Origin: Bdellovibrionales bacterium RIFOXYA1_FULL_36_14
GTDB taxonomy: Bacteria > Bdellovibrionota > Bacteriovoracia > Bacteriovoracales > Bacteriovoracaceae
Length of the DNA: 64,000 nt
Reading direction: 5' to 3'
Assembly: GCA_001769975.1 (NCBI GenBank)
Contig: MEPW01000018.1
Span: 1 to 64,000, forward strand
Below are positions 24,958-33,309 of this stretch, in pieces. Position 1 is the stretch's first letter. Each line of letters begins with the position of its first letter. The position numbers and the translations under genes were made by a program. The notes below the pieces were generated by a model that was given only the letters and a program-made list of their open reading frames with translations, had not been told where the DNA came from and did no database searches.

Positions 24958-25347
24958 ATGGCAGTTAAAAAGAAAGCAACTAAGAAAGTAGCAAAGAAAG
25001 CAACCAAAAAAGCAACAACTAAGAAAGTTGCCAAGAAAGCAACTAAAAAAGTTGCTAAAAAAGCAACCAAAAAAGTGGTTAAGGCAAAAGTAAAACGTAA
25101 ACCAAATCCTGCGTTTATGAAACCTATGACCCCAGATGCATCTCTTGCAGTTATCGTTGGAGCAAAAGCTATTCCTAGAACCCAGATTGTTAAAAAAATG
25201 TGGGATTATATTAAAAAGCACAAGCTTCAAGATCCAAAAAACAAGAGAAACATCATTGCAGATGAAAATTTAAAAATTGTTTTTGGTGGCAAAACTACCG
25301 TAACTATGTTTGATCTTGCTAAAATTATTGCAAAACACATTAGCTAA
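24958..25347 (+). CDS. Histone-H1-like tail fused to a SWIB domain
   Basis: 129 residues in two parts. Residues 1-45 are tandem Lys/Ala/Thr units (KKVAKKATKK repeats), like the C-terminal tail of histone H1 and bacterial H1-like proteins; they probably bind DNA or RNA electrostatically. Residues ~50-129 form a SWIB/MDM2 domain: FMKPMTPDASLAVIVGAKAIPRTQIVKKMWDYIKKH, LQDPKNKRNIIADENLKIVF, and TMFDLAKIIAKHI. SD GGAGG is 5 bases upstream of the ATG, a strong site, so high expression is likely. SWIB-containing histone-like proteins occur in chlamydiae and Bdellovibrio-like bacteria. A bidirectional terminator follows. Confidence 0.9.
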   Translation: MAVKKKATKKVAKKATKKATTKKVAKKATKKVAKKATKKVVKAKVKRKPNPAFMKPMTPDASLAVIVGAKAIPRTQIVKKMWDYIKKHKLQDPKNKRNIIADENLKIVFGGKTTVTMFDLAKIIAKHIS

Positions 25348-25372
25348 AAAGTAGCTTTTATTTGCTAAGCAA

Positions 25373-25408
25373 AAGAAGGCCTTGATTATTATCAGGGCCT
25401 TCTTATTT
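25373..25408. terminator. Bidirectional rho-independent terminator
   Basis: AAGAAGGCCT (25373-25382) pairs with GGGCCTTCTT (25395-25404): nine perfect pairs plus a T-G wobble, 12-base loop. T-rich sequence follows on the plus strand and A-rich precedes, so it can serve both the SWIB gene and the convergent gene ending at 25409. Confidence 0.82.
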
Positions 25409-26602
25409 CTAAAGGCTTTGTTGGTAGGTTTGTTTAAAATGGGGCGGAAGCCAGTTCTCTTTGTCAGATTTTTTGAAAAGCTCATGACAACCCGGGGTAG
25501 GGTTACCACTAGTGGATTGGATTTCACCTCGGAGATAGCGGATGCAGGTCATTGCATAGTAGTCAAGATATTCCGGTATATTTTTGGATAGTAAAGACAT
25601 AATAATTTTTAATCTTTCTTGATTGCTGGTTTTAAAAAGTTCACCGGGTAGCCAAGGTAATTGTTTGAATTTATCGAGTACCGCTTCTCTTCTCTTATGG
25701 TTCTTACCTAGTTCGTTAATAATATTCCACGCCAAGTTGAAAAGTTGCCCGTTTGAAGGCCCGTCTAATACATAGCTAGTGAAAAAAAAATCAATTTCCA
25801 GCGGAGTTAGGTATTTTTTGGCATGTAGCATAGACAAATACAACCCTTTAAGCTTTGGGTTTTGAGAATCCAAAATTCTTTGTTTAAGGTGGGGAACCAT
25901 ATATTCAAAGCAAGAAGAACTGGCAAATTGATCGATAACTTTGTCACAACTACTTGGCGAGTTTTCACAAACATTCTGACTTTCAATTTGCTTTAAAAAA
26001 AAGTCAACCAGCTCGGTTTTATCACAGGTGGACCCAGCGTACTTATTAAGCAGGATAGTTGAATAGTAAAACCCGACATCACTACTGGGCAAAAATTGAT
26101 TAACCAAGACCGCTAGATCTATACCAAGCTGAAGATTAATAAAGTCTTTAGGAGTATTTTTCCAAAAAGTATGCATTTCTTCTTGGCAAAGTTTTATTTC
26201 ATTTGATGTACCCTTACGGGCATTGTCTAGGCAAATATTAAAATATTTTAATCCATACTGGGCCCGTTTTACCTGGAAGATTTCATTATTTCTAAGGGTT
26301 GGCCAAAAGGCTAGTTTCTCAACATATTTGATGGTTTCTTTGCCGTATTGTTGGGTCTCTATTATTTCGTTTAAGTAATTTTCAGCACCTTTGTAAACCA
26401 GGTCTTGCCAGTGAGTATTGCGATTAAGGGGTCTTATATCCATTGCATGATCAAAAAATTCAATAAAATTTTTTTCTTCACTTAAAATTTCCAGATCCCT
26501 CATACTATAAGTAGGCGACATAGCTCCATAGGTGCTTAGTACAAAAAAAACCAGTGACACCAAACAGGTTAAAATATAAGCGATAGGTGTGTAATATTTC
26601 AT
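25409..26602 (-). CDS. Exported protein of unknown function
   Basis: 397 residues with an N-terminal signal peptide or anchor (YIPAYILTCLVSLVFFVLS-like segment, residues ~6-26, no lipobox). The rest is helical, with seven or so Cys residues, e.g. NICLDNARK, IKLCQEEMH, STCDKTELV, QNVCENSPSSCDKV, SSCFEYM, typical of a periplasmic protein with disulfides. Repeated helix pairs such as LKGLYLSMLHAKKYLTPLEIDFFF suggest a helical-repeat solenoid. I recognise no family. Convergent with the SWIB gene and divergent from the PutA-like gene. Confidence 0.6.
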   Translation of the reverse strand: MKYYTPIAYILTCLVSLVFFVLSTYGAMSPTYSMRDLEILSEEKNFIEFFDHAMDIRPLNRNTHWQDLVYKGAENYLNEIIETQQYGKETIKYVEKLAFWPTLRNNEIFQVKRAQYGLKYFNICLDNARKGTSNEIKLCQEEMHTFWKNTPKDFINLQLGIDLAVLVNQFLPSSDVGFYYSTILLNKYAGSTCDKTELVDFFLKQIESQNVCENSPSSCDKVIDQFASSSCFEYMVPHLKQRILDSQNPKLKGLYLSMLHAKKYLTPLEIDFFFTSYVLDGPSNGQLFNLAWNIINELGKNHKRREAVLDKFKQLPWLPGELFKTSNQERLKIIMSLLSKNIPEYLDYYAMTCIRYLRGEIQSTSGNPTPGCHELFKKSDKENWLPPHFKQTYQQSL

Positions 26603-26660
26603 ATGCGATAATCCTAATTAAGTTATTTTAACTTTTTATTTCGTATTCAGTCAAACAGGC

Positions 26661-26825
26661 ATGGAGCTTAAGTTTAAAAGTCAGTATGTAATAATCATCG
26701 TATTATTATCACCATTTATTATTCCCAAGCTTTTTGGGGGAAAGAATATGAAAAATCATTTTGGGTTGATGATTATCTGGCTAAAATATGAATGGCACTT
26801 ATTAATAATGCAGATTTACGCCTAG
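26661..26825 (+). CDS. Possible small hydrophobic protein (54 residues), weak support
   Basis: An open frame starting at ATG 26661 with ~54 codons encodes a hydrophobic peptide: YVIIIVLLSPFIIPKLF near the N terminus and HFGLMIIWLKYEW later. An internal ATG at 26748 has a good GGGGGA SD 7 bases upstream and would give 25 residues. It lies in the leader of the PutA-like gene, so it could be a leader peptide. Could equally be chance in AT-rich sequence. Confidence 0.2.
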   Translation: MELKFKSQYVIIIVLLSPFIIPKLFGGKNMKNHFGLMIIWLKYEWHLLIMQIYA

Positions 26826-26879
26826 ATAGAGCAGTGCTAAGATTAGGTCACTTTGGATATGTATCTTAAGGGAGTATTT

Positions 26880-29800
26880 GTGGATGCCAATCGATCTAAT
26901 ATGGAGCTAATTGAGTTAAAACAAGTAAGTTTTAACTCACGTTCAAATCAATCTTGGTCAGTTTATTTTTTGGGGAGTTTTTCCAATATAATATTAGCAG
27001 ATAATGGAAACCTCAAAACGGAAATTATCAATATTTTTGAACAATTCGTGCATGATGTTTTTATGGATTTTAAGACCCAAGTGGAACTCGAAGGTACGCA
27101 AATCCTAATAGGTTTTTATTTCGAGTCAAGAGAGATAAGACTGTATTCAATCAGGCTTGGGCAGGAGCTTTTTTTGTTGGAGGAGCAAACTTGTAAAAAT
27201 GCCTCTCCCTATATTCAATTAAAAAATCATGTTGGTAAAATTACCAATTTAATTCATACCCAGCACCCTTCTATGCTCGATATTGTTACTCATAAATACA
27301 CTTTGCCGGATTTTCTGGGGGATTCCAGGTATTTTGATTTGGAGTATGATTTACAAGAAATCATCATAAAATTGATGAATAATATTGATGAATATAAACC
27401 CAAGACTTTTGAAAAGGTTTTTAGTTGGGTATTTTATAAACTGGCAAGGTTACCTGATCTTAAAAACAAATTACTGGAGTATCTATTTGTCATACTAACG
27501 GTGGATGATGAAACCGGTGAGGAACTTAAAAAAAATCTTATTGAAGGGCTTTCTAATTACCAAAAAAAATTAATGAGTAACCATAAGGATAAAAGGTCAA
27601 AACCAAGGAAGAGATCCTGGTCTATTTTAAATATTATAAAACATATTTTAATTTGGATTCCTCCAACAGCTATAAAAAAGATTTCCAATGCAGTTATTAG
27701 CCGGATTGCCGGTCGATTTATTGCCAGTAACAGCATTGAAGACATTGGTAAGATTTCTTCCAGGTTGCTTGCCTCTAAAAGAGAGCTTGCCTTTGATTAT
27801 ATGGGAGAGCATTTACGAGATCACCAAAGCTGTGAAGAATTTTTAGAGAATGTTTTGAATCTGATGGATAGAATGGATTTATTCTTTCTTTCCAACGAAA
27901 CCACTAAGGATAAATTACCTCGTAAATTTATTTCGATAAAATTATCAGCGTTATCCTCCGATTCTAATTATTATGCACTTGAGGAAGCCTACAAACAAAT
28001 TGGGGTTCGTATCGTTAAAATTTTAAAAAAGGCGCTGGACCTTAAAGTGTTTGTGTGCTTCGATGCCGAACTCTACGTGAACCGCGAGATTATGCTTTAT
28101 ACGGTCGATCGAGTGTTAAAGGAGCATGCTGAATTTCGCACAATAAATTTGATAGGAGTGACTCTTCAAGCTTATTTCCGGGATAGCTTTGAGACTTTGC
28201 AAGATATTTTAAAAATTGCTAAAAAATATGAGATTGAGTTACCCATCCGTTTAGTAAAAGGAGCCTATCACGAAGAGGAAATAACCCACGCCTATTCTAG
28301 AGGATGGCCTTCCAATGTTTTTTTAAACAAGGAAGAAACAGATTTGCACTACCGTCAACTGATGGTAAAAATTTTAGAAAATTCCAGATATCTAAGATTG
28401 ATGGTGGCATCACACAATCCCCTTGATCATGCTTTTAGTGAAGTGCTTAGAAAAAAATATTTCCCCACCAGCAAACTGTTAGAGCATCAGTGCCTGAATA
28501 TGACTAACGAGTCCTTGTCACAGGCCATGGCTTTGATGAATTGGAATGTGCGTAATCATATTCCTGTGGGACCGGTATTAAAAGGACTGGGCTTTTTGAT
28601 AAGAAGGGTAATGGAAAATACTTCCCAAATCGGTGTGTTATCCTTGCTTAAGTCCTATGGAACTAAGAAAAATTTGGAAACACCCATCAAAACCCACTTG
28701 GACAAAAAGAAGAAAATGAGTATGGAGAGTGACAAGTCCTTTAGGGAACTCACTAGTGTTTTTAACAATGTTCCTGCTGTTAAAATATTCCTTAAAAAGA
28801 ATAGGGATTATATCGGACAGGCCAAAGAAAAACTGGGATTTGACGAACAATCCCCGAAATTTATAGATGATCCGGATATGCATGGAAAGATATTGGATAT
28901 TATTGGTCCAGAAAACAGTGATAAAATACTCGGAAAAATCAAGCTTGCCAAAAGCGAAGATATCTCTAAAATAATTAATGATCTCCACGAATGCTATCTG
29001 CAAGGTTCCTGGGCCACTTGTTCTGATATTGACCGAGGTACAATTATCATCAATGTAGCTAATTTATTATTAGCAAAACGACATGTGTTTGCTGCGCTTA
29101 TTTTCAAAGAAGCAGGCATTAACATCGCTGAAGCTTACCGAGAAGTTGATTATGCCATCGATTATCTTAATTTTCATGCGAGAGAGCAAATAAGATTAAA
29201 AAAGAAAAATGGAAATTTAAAATCCAAGGGAGTTATTGCGGTTTTTTCTGCTTGGAGTTCACCCCTGGCATCACTCGCATGTTACGTTTCAGCGGCACTA
29301 GTAAGTGGAAATGTGGTACTGATAAAACCGGCTATTCAAACGCCTCTTGTTTGCTACCAATTAGTATACTTGTTTTACGAGGGTGGATTACCTGAAAATG
29401 TACTTAAGTGCCTGGTACCCGAGCATAAAGATGATCTTTTCCAAATTATTAAAAATCAATATATAGCAGGGATTGCTTATGAAGGACCTTTAAATCTAGG
29501 GAAAAAATTTTATTCTATCTTTTCCCAAAAAATTATCAAAAACAATTTGTTTAATAGTGTCTTTAAAGCGGATGCCGTTTTATCTTTGGGAGGAAAAAAC
29601 GGCATGATTGTCACGGCCAGTGCTGATTTGGACATGGCAATCGGAGCTTTGTTTAATACCACGCTTTGCCGGTCAGGTCAGATGGCCAGTTGCCCCACTC
29701 GCATTATTATTGATAGAAAAATTAAAAATAAATTTATCATAAAATTGAAACAAAAATTGGAAGCGATGATTGATAGCTCACAAAATGGGCTCAGTCGAAG

Positions 29801-31079
29801 TGTTGATCCGATAATTGATAAATTTGAAAAAGAAAGACTGTTAAACGTGATTACTAATGTTAAGGAGGAAATTGCTCAATTCTCCGGAACAATTATTTGT
29901 GATCATACTTGTCGATACAAAGAACAGTATATAGGACCTTTGGTAGTGTCTCTGGATGCGTTGCGCGCCTGCAAATTTGAAAGTCTGGCCTGTAGTGAGT
30001 TATTTGGGCCGATCATCTATATAATTGAATACGATACCTTAGAAAACGCCCAACATGTTTTTAATTCAGGGGAATATGTACGTACTGGATCCATTTATTC
30101 CCAATCCTCCGAAGATGTTAAGTATTTAGTGGATCATCTTTTGGCAGGTAGTATTCATATTAACAAATATGATTTACAAACCAAGGTTGCAGTAATGCCT
30201 CAGGGCGGATTTAAATTATCTGGCACTGGTCCCAAAATAGGGGGACGGGCCCTCCTATATGCTTTTATGGTCAATTATATGAGAGATGTTGAGCCCGAAG
30301 ATTTGGAAGAAGGTCGTGGTAGTGATTATCGCTTTAGTTTAATGAGGCCATCCGGTCTGGGGATATATGGTCGATTAATGCGTTTAGAAAAGGTTATGGA
30401 GACAGTGATTCATAACTTTGAACATATATTTACTGGTATGTATGGAGAATACAAGGAAATACTTATCAAATTTAATCAATGGATAAAAAAAGATTTTATG
30501 TCTTTTCACCTTGGACCACATGAAAATTCCAAAGTGATGGGAGAAGATAATTTTAATGATTTTGAAAAATCTGGTGAGCAGGCAGTTTTTTTGGTTTATA
30601 ACCCCCAGGTGGAATTTTCTACATTTATGAGATTTTTAGGGGCGTTAGTCATGGGGGTTGGCATAACTATTATTGCCCGAAATGAAAAAGCTTTTGCTTG
30701 GTGGTCAACCCTTAAATCAATGATTGTTAAGGCCGGTATATCCAGACAAAATTTTGATGTTTTTTATCCAACGGAAGAACTACTCTATCAAGCTATTACT
30801 GAACCATGTCTTTCCTATATAATTATAGATGGCAACATTAATAAAATTGAAAAACTGTTAAAAGTCATTTTTATGGAAGAAGACAATATTTTACGGTTTA
30901 AAAAAATTCTAACCCCTCACAACGCTCCGGCACTTAGGGATTATAAGCAATACCTCTCAGAATTTGTTTGGATTCGTTCTATTTCAGTGAGCAAAAAAAG
31001 AAATGGCATAGACGTTCATCAAAGTGGAAAAAAAGTAACTGATTATAAGACTACCGAAGAGTATTTTTCGGATTTTTAG
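26880..31079 (+). CDS. PutA-like fusion: proline dehydrogenase plus inactive-looking aldehyde dehydrogenase
   Basis: 1399 residues. The first ~330 match nothing I know. ProDH barrel next (~345-590): KFISIKLSALSS, FDAELYVNRE, LPIRLVKGAYHEEEI and GFLIRRVMENTS keep the usual flavin/proline residues, so proline oxidation to P5C is likely. The ALDH domain (~780-1150) retains fold and cofactor Lys (VVLIKPA) but lacks catalysis: PWN is WSS (Ser793), the base Glu of ELGGK is Ser902 (LSLGGKNG), and the nucleophile of GQxC is Ala936 (GQMAS), 34 residues after Ser902, exactly the ALDH spacing. The last ~250 residues resemble the PutA C-terminal domain. Start GTG 26880 has AAGGGAG 5 bases upstream; ATG 26859 is the alternative. 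Confidence 0.85.
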   Translation: MDANRSNMELIELKQVSFNSRSNQSWSVYFLGSFSNIILADNGNLKTEIINIFEQFVHDVFMDFKTQVELEGTQILIGFYFESREIRLYSIRLGQELFLLEEQTCKNASPYIQLKNHVGKITNLIHTQHPSMLDIVTHKYTLPDFLGDSRYFDLEYDLQEIIIKLMNNIDEYKPKTFEKVFSWVFYKLARLPDLKNKLLEYLFVILTVDDETGEELKKNLIEGLSNYQKKLMSNHKDKRSKPRKRSWSILNIIKHILIWIPPTAIKKISNAVISRIAGRFIASNSIEDIGKISSRLLASKRELAFDYMGEHLRDHQSCEEFLENVLNLMDRMDLFFLSNETTKDKLPRKFISIKLSALSSDSNYYALEEAYKQIGVRIVKILKKALDLKVFVCFDAELYVNREIMLYTVDRVLKEHAEFRTINLIGVTLQAYFRDSFETLQDILKIAKKYEIELPIRLVKGAYHEEEITHAYSRGWPSNVFLNKEETDLHYRQLMVKILENSRYLRLMVASHNPLDHAFSEVLRKKYFPTSKLLEHQCLNMTNESLSQAMALMNWNVRNHIPVGPVLKGLGFLIRRVMENTSQIGVLSLLKSYGTKKNLETPIKTHLDKKKKMSMESDKSFRELTSVFNNVPAVKIFLKKNRDYIGQAKEKLGFDEQSPKFIDDPDMHGKILDIIGPENSDKILGKIKLAKSEDISKIINDLHECYLQGSWATCSDIDRGTIIINVANLLLAKRHVFAALIFKEAGINIAEAYREVDYAIDYLNFHAREQIRLKKKNGNLKSKGVIAVFSAWSSPLASLACYVSAALVSGNVVLIKPAIQTPLVCYQLVYLFYEGGLPENVLKCLVPEHKDDLFQIIKNQYIAGIAYEGPLNLGKKFYSIFSQKIIKNNLFNSVFKADAVLSLGGKNGMIVTASADLDMAIGALFNTTLCRSGQMASCPTRIIIDRKIKNKFIIKLKQKLEAMIDSSQNGLSRSVDPIIDKFEKERLLNVITNVKEEIAQFSGTIICDHTCRYKEQYIGPLVVSLDALRACKFESLACSELFGPIIYIIEYDTLENAQHVFNSGEYVRTGSIYSQSSEDVKYLVDHLLAGSIHINKYDLQTKVAVMPQGGFKLSGTGPKIGGRALLYAFMVNYMRDVEPEDLEEGRGSDYRFSLMRPSGLGIYGRLMRLEKVMETVIHNFEHIFTGMYGEYKEILIKFNQWIKKDFMSFHLGPHENSKVMGEDNFNDFEKSGEQAVFLVYNPQVEFSTFMRFLGALVMGVGITIIARNEKAFAWWSTLKSMIVKAGISRQNFDVFYPTEELLYQAITEPCLSYIIIDGNINKIEKLLKVIFMEEDNILRFKKILTPHNAPALRDYKQYLSEFVWIRSISVSKKRNGIDVHQSGKKVTDYKTTEEYFSDF

Positions 31080-31852
31080 AAAGATGACAGTAACTCTCTC
31101 ACTTTCTCTTCCGTAATCATACCATCTTTCATGAGGGAGGTTCCAACTATGGCACCATCGGCATACTGGAATAATTTTTGTGCATTTGACGGATGAAGCC
31201 CAGAGCCAATCAAAATGGGAAAATCAGCGATGTCTTCTTTTAATTTTTTTAGTTCAGAAATATCTGGAGCAATACCTGTTATATTTCCTGAGACGACCGC
31301 CGCTGAGCTTTGGTGGGCTTTAGCTTCCTGGGCAGAATCGCTCAAGCTTTTATTTGGTTCGAGCATCTTAGCGTATTTGACCTGTATATCGGTAAATATT
31401 TTTATGTTCGTGGCTTTTAGCTGCTTTCGATAATTTATAAGTTCGGTGGGATTAATATACATTTCACCACCATATTCTTCCCGACTCATGCGATCGACAA
31501 AGTAATCGGTTCTGATAAATTGAGCTCCTGAAGCATGGGCGATAGCAAGTGATGCTTTGGGATCATTGAGTAGAAATTCAACTCCAACTTTGATATGTGA
31601 AAATTTTTCTACCACTTTAGTAGTTAAAGTGGTCATCGAAGCAATAATTTCAGGGGTAGCCAAAATACGATAAGGACGGTCATTTTCATTTTCAAGTAGT
31701 ACCCCTGCCACTTGGTATTTTACCAGAATATTTACTTGCTGGTAAATCAGGTCCAAGCATGTTGCTAATCCGGGATGATTGGGATAGCCCGGCAATGGTG
31801 GAAGATAAATAACTGCAATTATTGGCCTTGTTTGAGTGAATAATTTTTTCAT
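31076..31852 (-). CDS. BtpA/SgcQ-family TIM-barrel protein
   Basis: 258 residues of the BtpA family, named for a cyanobacterial photosystem I biogenesis factor but broadly found in non-photosynthetic bacteria with unknown enzyme activity. The N-terminal IAVIYLPPLPGYPNHPG, then GVLLENENDRPY, FIRTDYFVD, TDIQVKYAKML, and ILIGSGLHPSNAQKLFQYADGAIVGTSLMKDG are the family's landmarks, the last being phosphate-binding-like as in TIM-barrel phosphate enzymes. Cytoplasmic. It ends convergently with the PutA-like gene, 4-base overlap. Confidence 0.88.
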   Translation of the reverse strand: MKKLFTQTRPIIAVIYLPPLPGYPNHPGLATCLDLIYQQVNILVKYQVAGVLLENENDRPYRILATPEIIASMTTLTTKVVEKFSHIKVGVEFLLNDPKASLAIAHASGAQFIRTDYFVDRMSREEYGGEMYINPTELINYRKQLKATNIKIFTDIQVKYAKMLEPNKSLSDSAQEAKAHQSSAAVVSGNITGIAPDISELKKLKEDIADFPILIGSGLHPSNAQKLFQYADGAIVGTSLMKDGMITEEKVRELLSSF

Positions 31853-31927
31853 AGTTGTACGACCTAAGTATCAAATTGTGTGAATATAACATATAAGGTC
31901 AAAAAGCAATTTGCAAGGAATCAGATT

Positions 31928-33307
31928 ATGAAAAAAGTTATTTTACTTCTATGTAGCATCTCTATCTGTAGTTTAGGTGCAGAAATTTCTCAACCGTTTG
32001 CCCAAGGTGTTGCTTTTAATGATTTAAAATGGGAAGCAAGATTTAACATGCCGGATTGTGATAACGAGGGTGGAAAATTAAATGCGTGGTGTTTGCAAAG
32101 TAAGGATATGAAAAAGTCAGTGGAAAAGTCTGGCGTAGAGGCGAAATTAGCAAGTTGGATAAATGACCCTAAAATAAAATCTTTATATCTGGCCTATTTT
32201 TCTTTTTCTAACGAAGGCGTAAAAAAGGCCCTTTGCGATGGCGTTAATAAAAGAGCTGATTTAAATTTAAATATTTTTATTAATTATGATTCCTATGAAT
32301 CCTTGACCAAATATTTTAGTAAATGCGGGGATAACAAAAATGTAAGAATTTATTCAAGAGGCAAGGGGCCCTTTAGTTCTTCAGGGGCCTATCTTCAACA
32401 TGCAAAAATATTTTTAGGATTGGAAACTCCAGATTTGAAATCGATTTTTGAAAATGATGAACAGTCTAGTGAAAAACGTATTAGATTTACTTCTTCCTCA
32501 GCCAATATGTCATCCTACGGAACGAATTTGCATTTCGAAAATTGGCTTTTTTTTGATGCCAGGGAAGATGATTATGTGGCCCAGCAAAATATCTGTGTAT
32601 TTAAGGCTTATGGTAATGAGGAGGATTCTTTAGACTCTAAGTATAAGGGAGTGTTTAAACAAAGATACGCAGATTGCGTTCAAGCTTTGAATAAATCCAA
32701 GAAAGTAGTAGCCAGAGAGGATATCAAGTTTTATCTGGTTCCTCTAATAAAAAGTGCCAAATATAATTTTGAAAGGCCCTATGATGCCATGAAAAGAGTA
32801 GTGCTTTCGGCTAAAGAAAATGTTTATGTTGCCATCCACAGACTGATGACTGGAAAAATCACCAAAGATCTTTTCGCGACGATTGCCCTAACAGATGTCA
32901 ATTTTGAAATTATCTACGACGATGATACGTTGCGATTTGGTAAAGAGGATGGGGGAGATTTTTTTGATGTGGATCGCAACGATGTTATGAACTATCGGAT
33001 GTTAAGAAGAAAAGCAGATCAAATCTATTTCATGGAAACCAATGCGAAGGCTTCTGGCGAAAGTGGAAGACCACATCTTTTTCATAATAAGTTTATTGTC
33101 GTGGATGACAAATATCTTTTTCAAGGTGCTGGAAACTTTACGGCTTCCTCACTTAATATAACCGAAGATGGTAATATTGAAAATTTTTACCTTATCGAGA
33201 TACCTGAAATAGTAAAAGTATATGGTCAAGCCTGGCAGCTTTTAAAGCAAAGGGCCACTAGGCAGGAAGATCATGAGATTTATAACCACGAAGATAAGGT
33301 GTATTAG
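31928..33307 (+). CDS. Secreted phospholipase D-fold protein (probable nuclease or phosphodiesterase)
   Basis: 459 residues with a signal peptide (MKKVILLLCSISICSLGA). Two PLD half-domains follow. The C-terminal HKD motif HNKFIVVDDKYLFQGAGNFT is canonical and gives the HxKxxxxD active site; the N-terminal half has LQHAKIFLGLE, with H and K but a weaker acidic position, then SSSANMSSYG. PLD-fold proteins cleave phosphodiesters in lipids or nucleic acids. The next gene, 2 bases on, is a DNase I-like exonuclease family protein, so nucleic acid is the likelier substrate. Start ATG 31928 has AAGGAA 7 bases upstream; an upstream in-frame start at 31880 would precede the signal peptide. Confidence 0.82.
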   Translation: MKKVILLLCSISICSLGAEISQPFAQGVAFNDLKWEARFNMPDCDNEGGKLNAWCLQSKDMKKSVEKSGVEAKLASWINDPKIKSLYLAYFSFSNEGVKKALCDGVNKRADLNLNIFINYDSYESLTKYFSKCGDNKNVRIYSRGKGPFSSSGAYLQHAKIFLGLETPDLKSIFENDEQSSEKRIRFTSSSANMSSYGTNLHFENWLFFDAREDDYVAQQNICVFKAYGNEEDSLDSKYKGVFKQRYADCVQALNKSKKVVAREDIKFYLVPLIKSAKYNFERPYDAMKRVVLSAKENVYVAIHRLMTGKITKDLFATIALTDVNFEIIYDDDTLRFGKEDGGDFFDVDRNDVMNYRMLRRKADQIYFMETNAKASGESGRPHLFHNKFIVVDDKYLFQGAGNFTASSLNITEDGNIENFYLIEIPEIVKVYGQAWQLLKQRATRQEDHEIYNHEDKVY

Positions 33308-33309
33308 TA

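Noticed and set aside
24958-25110. Forward repetitive Lys/Ala tract as a CRISPR-like or satellite repeat
   Set aside because: The repeats encode the basic tail of the SWIB protein in frame and have no spacers.
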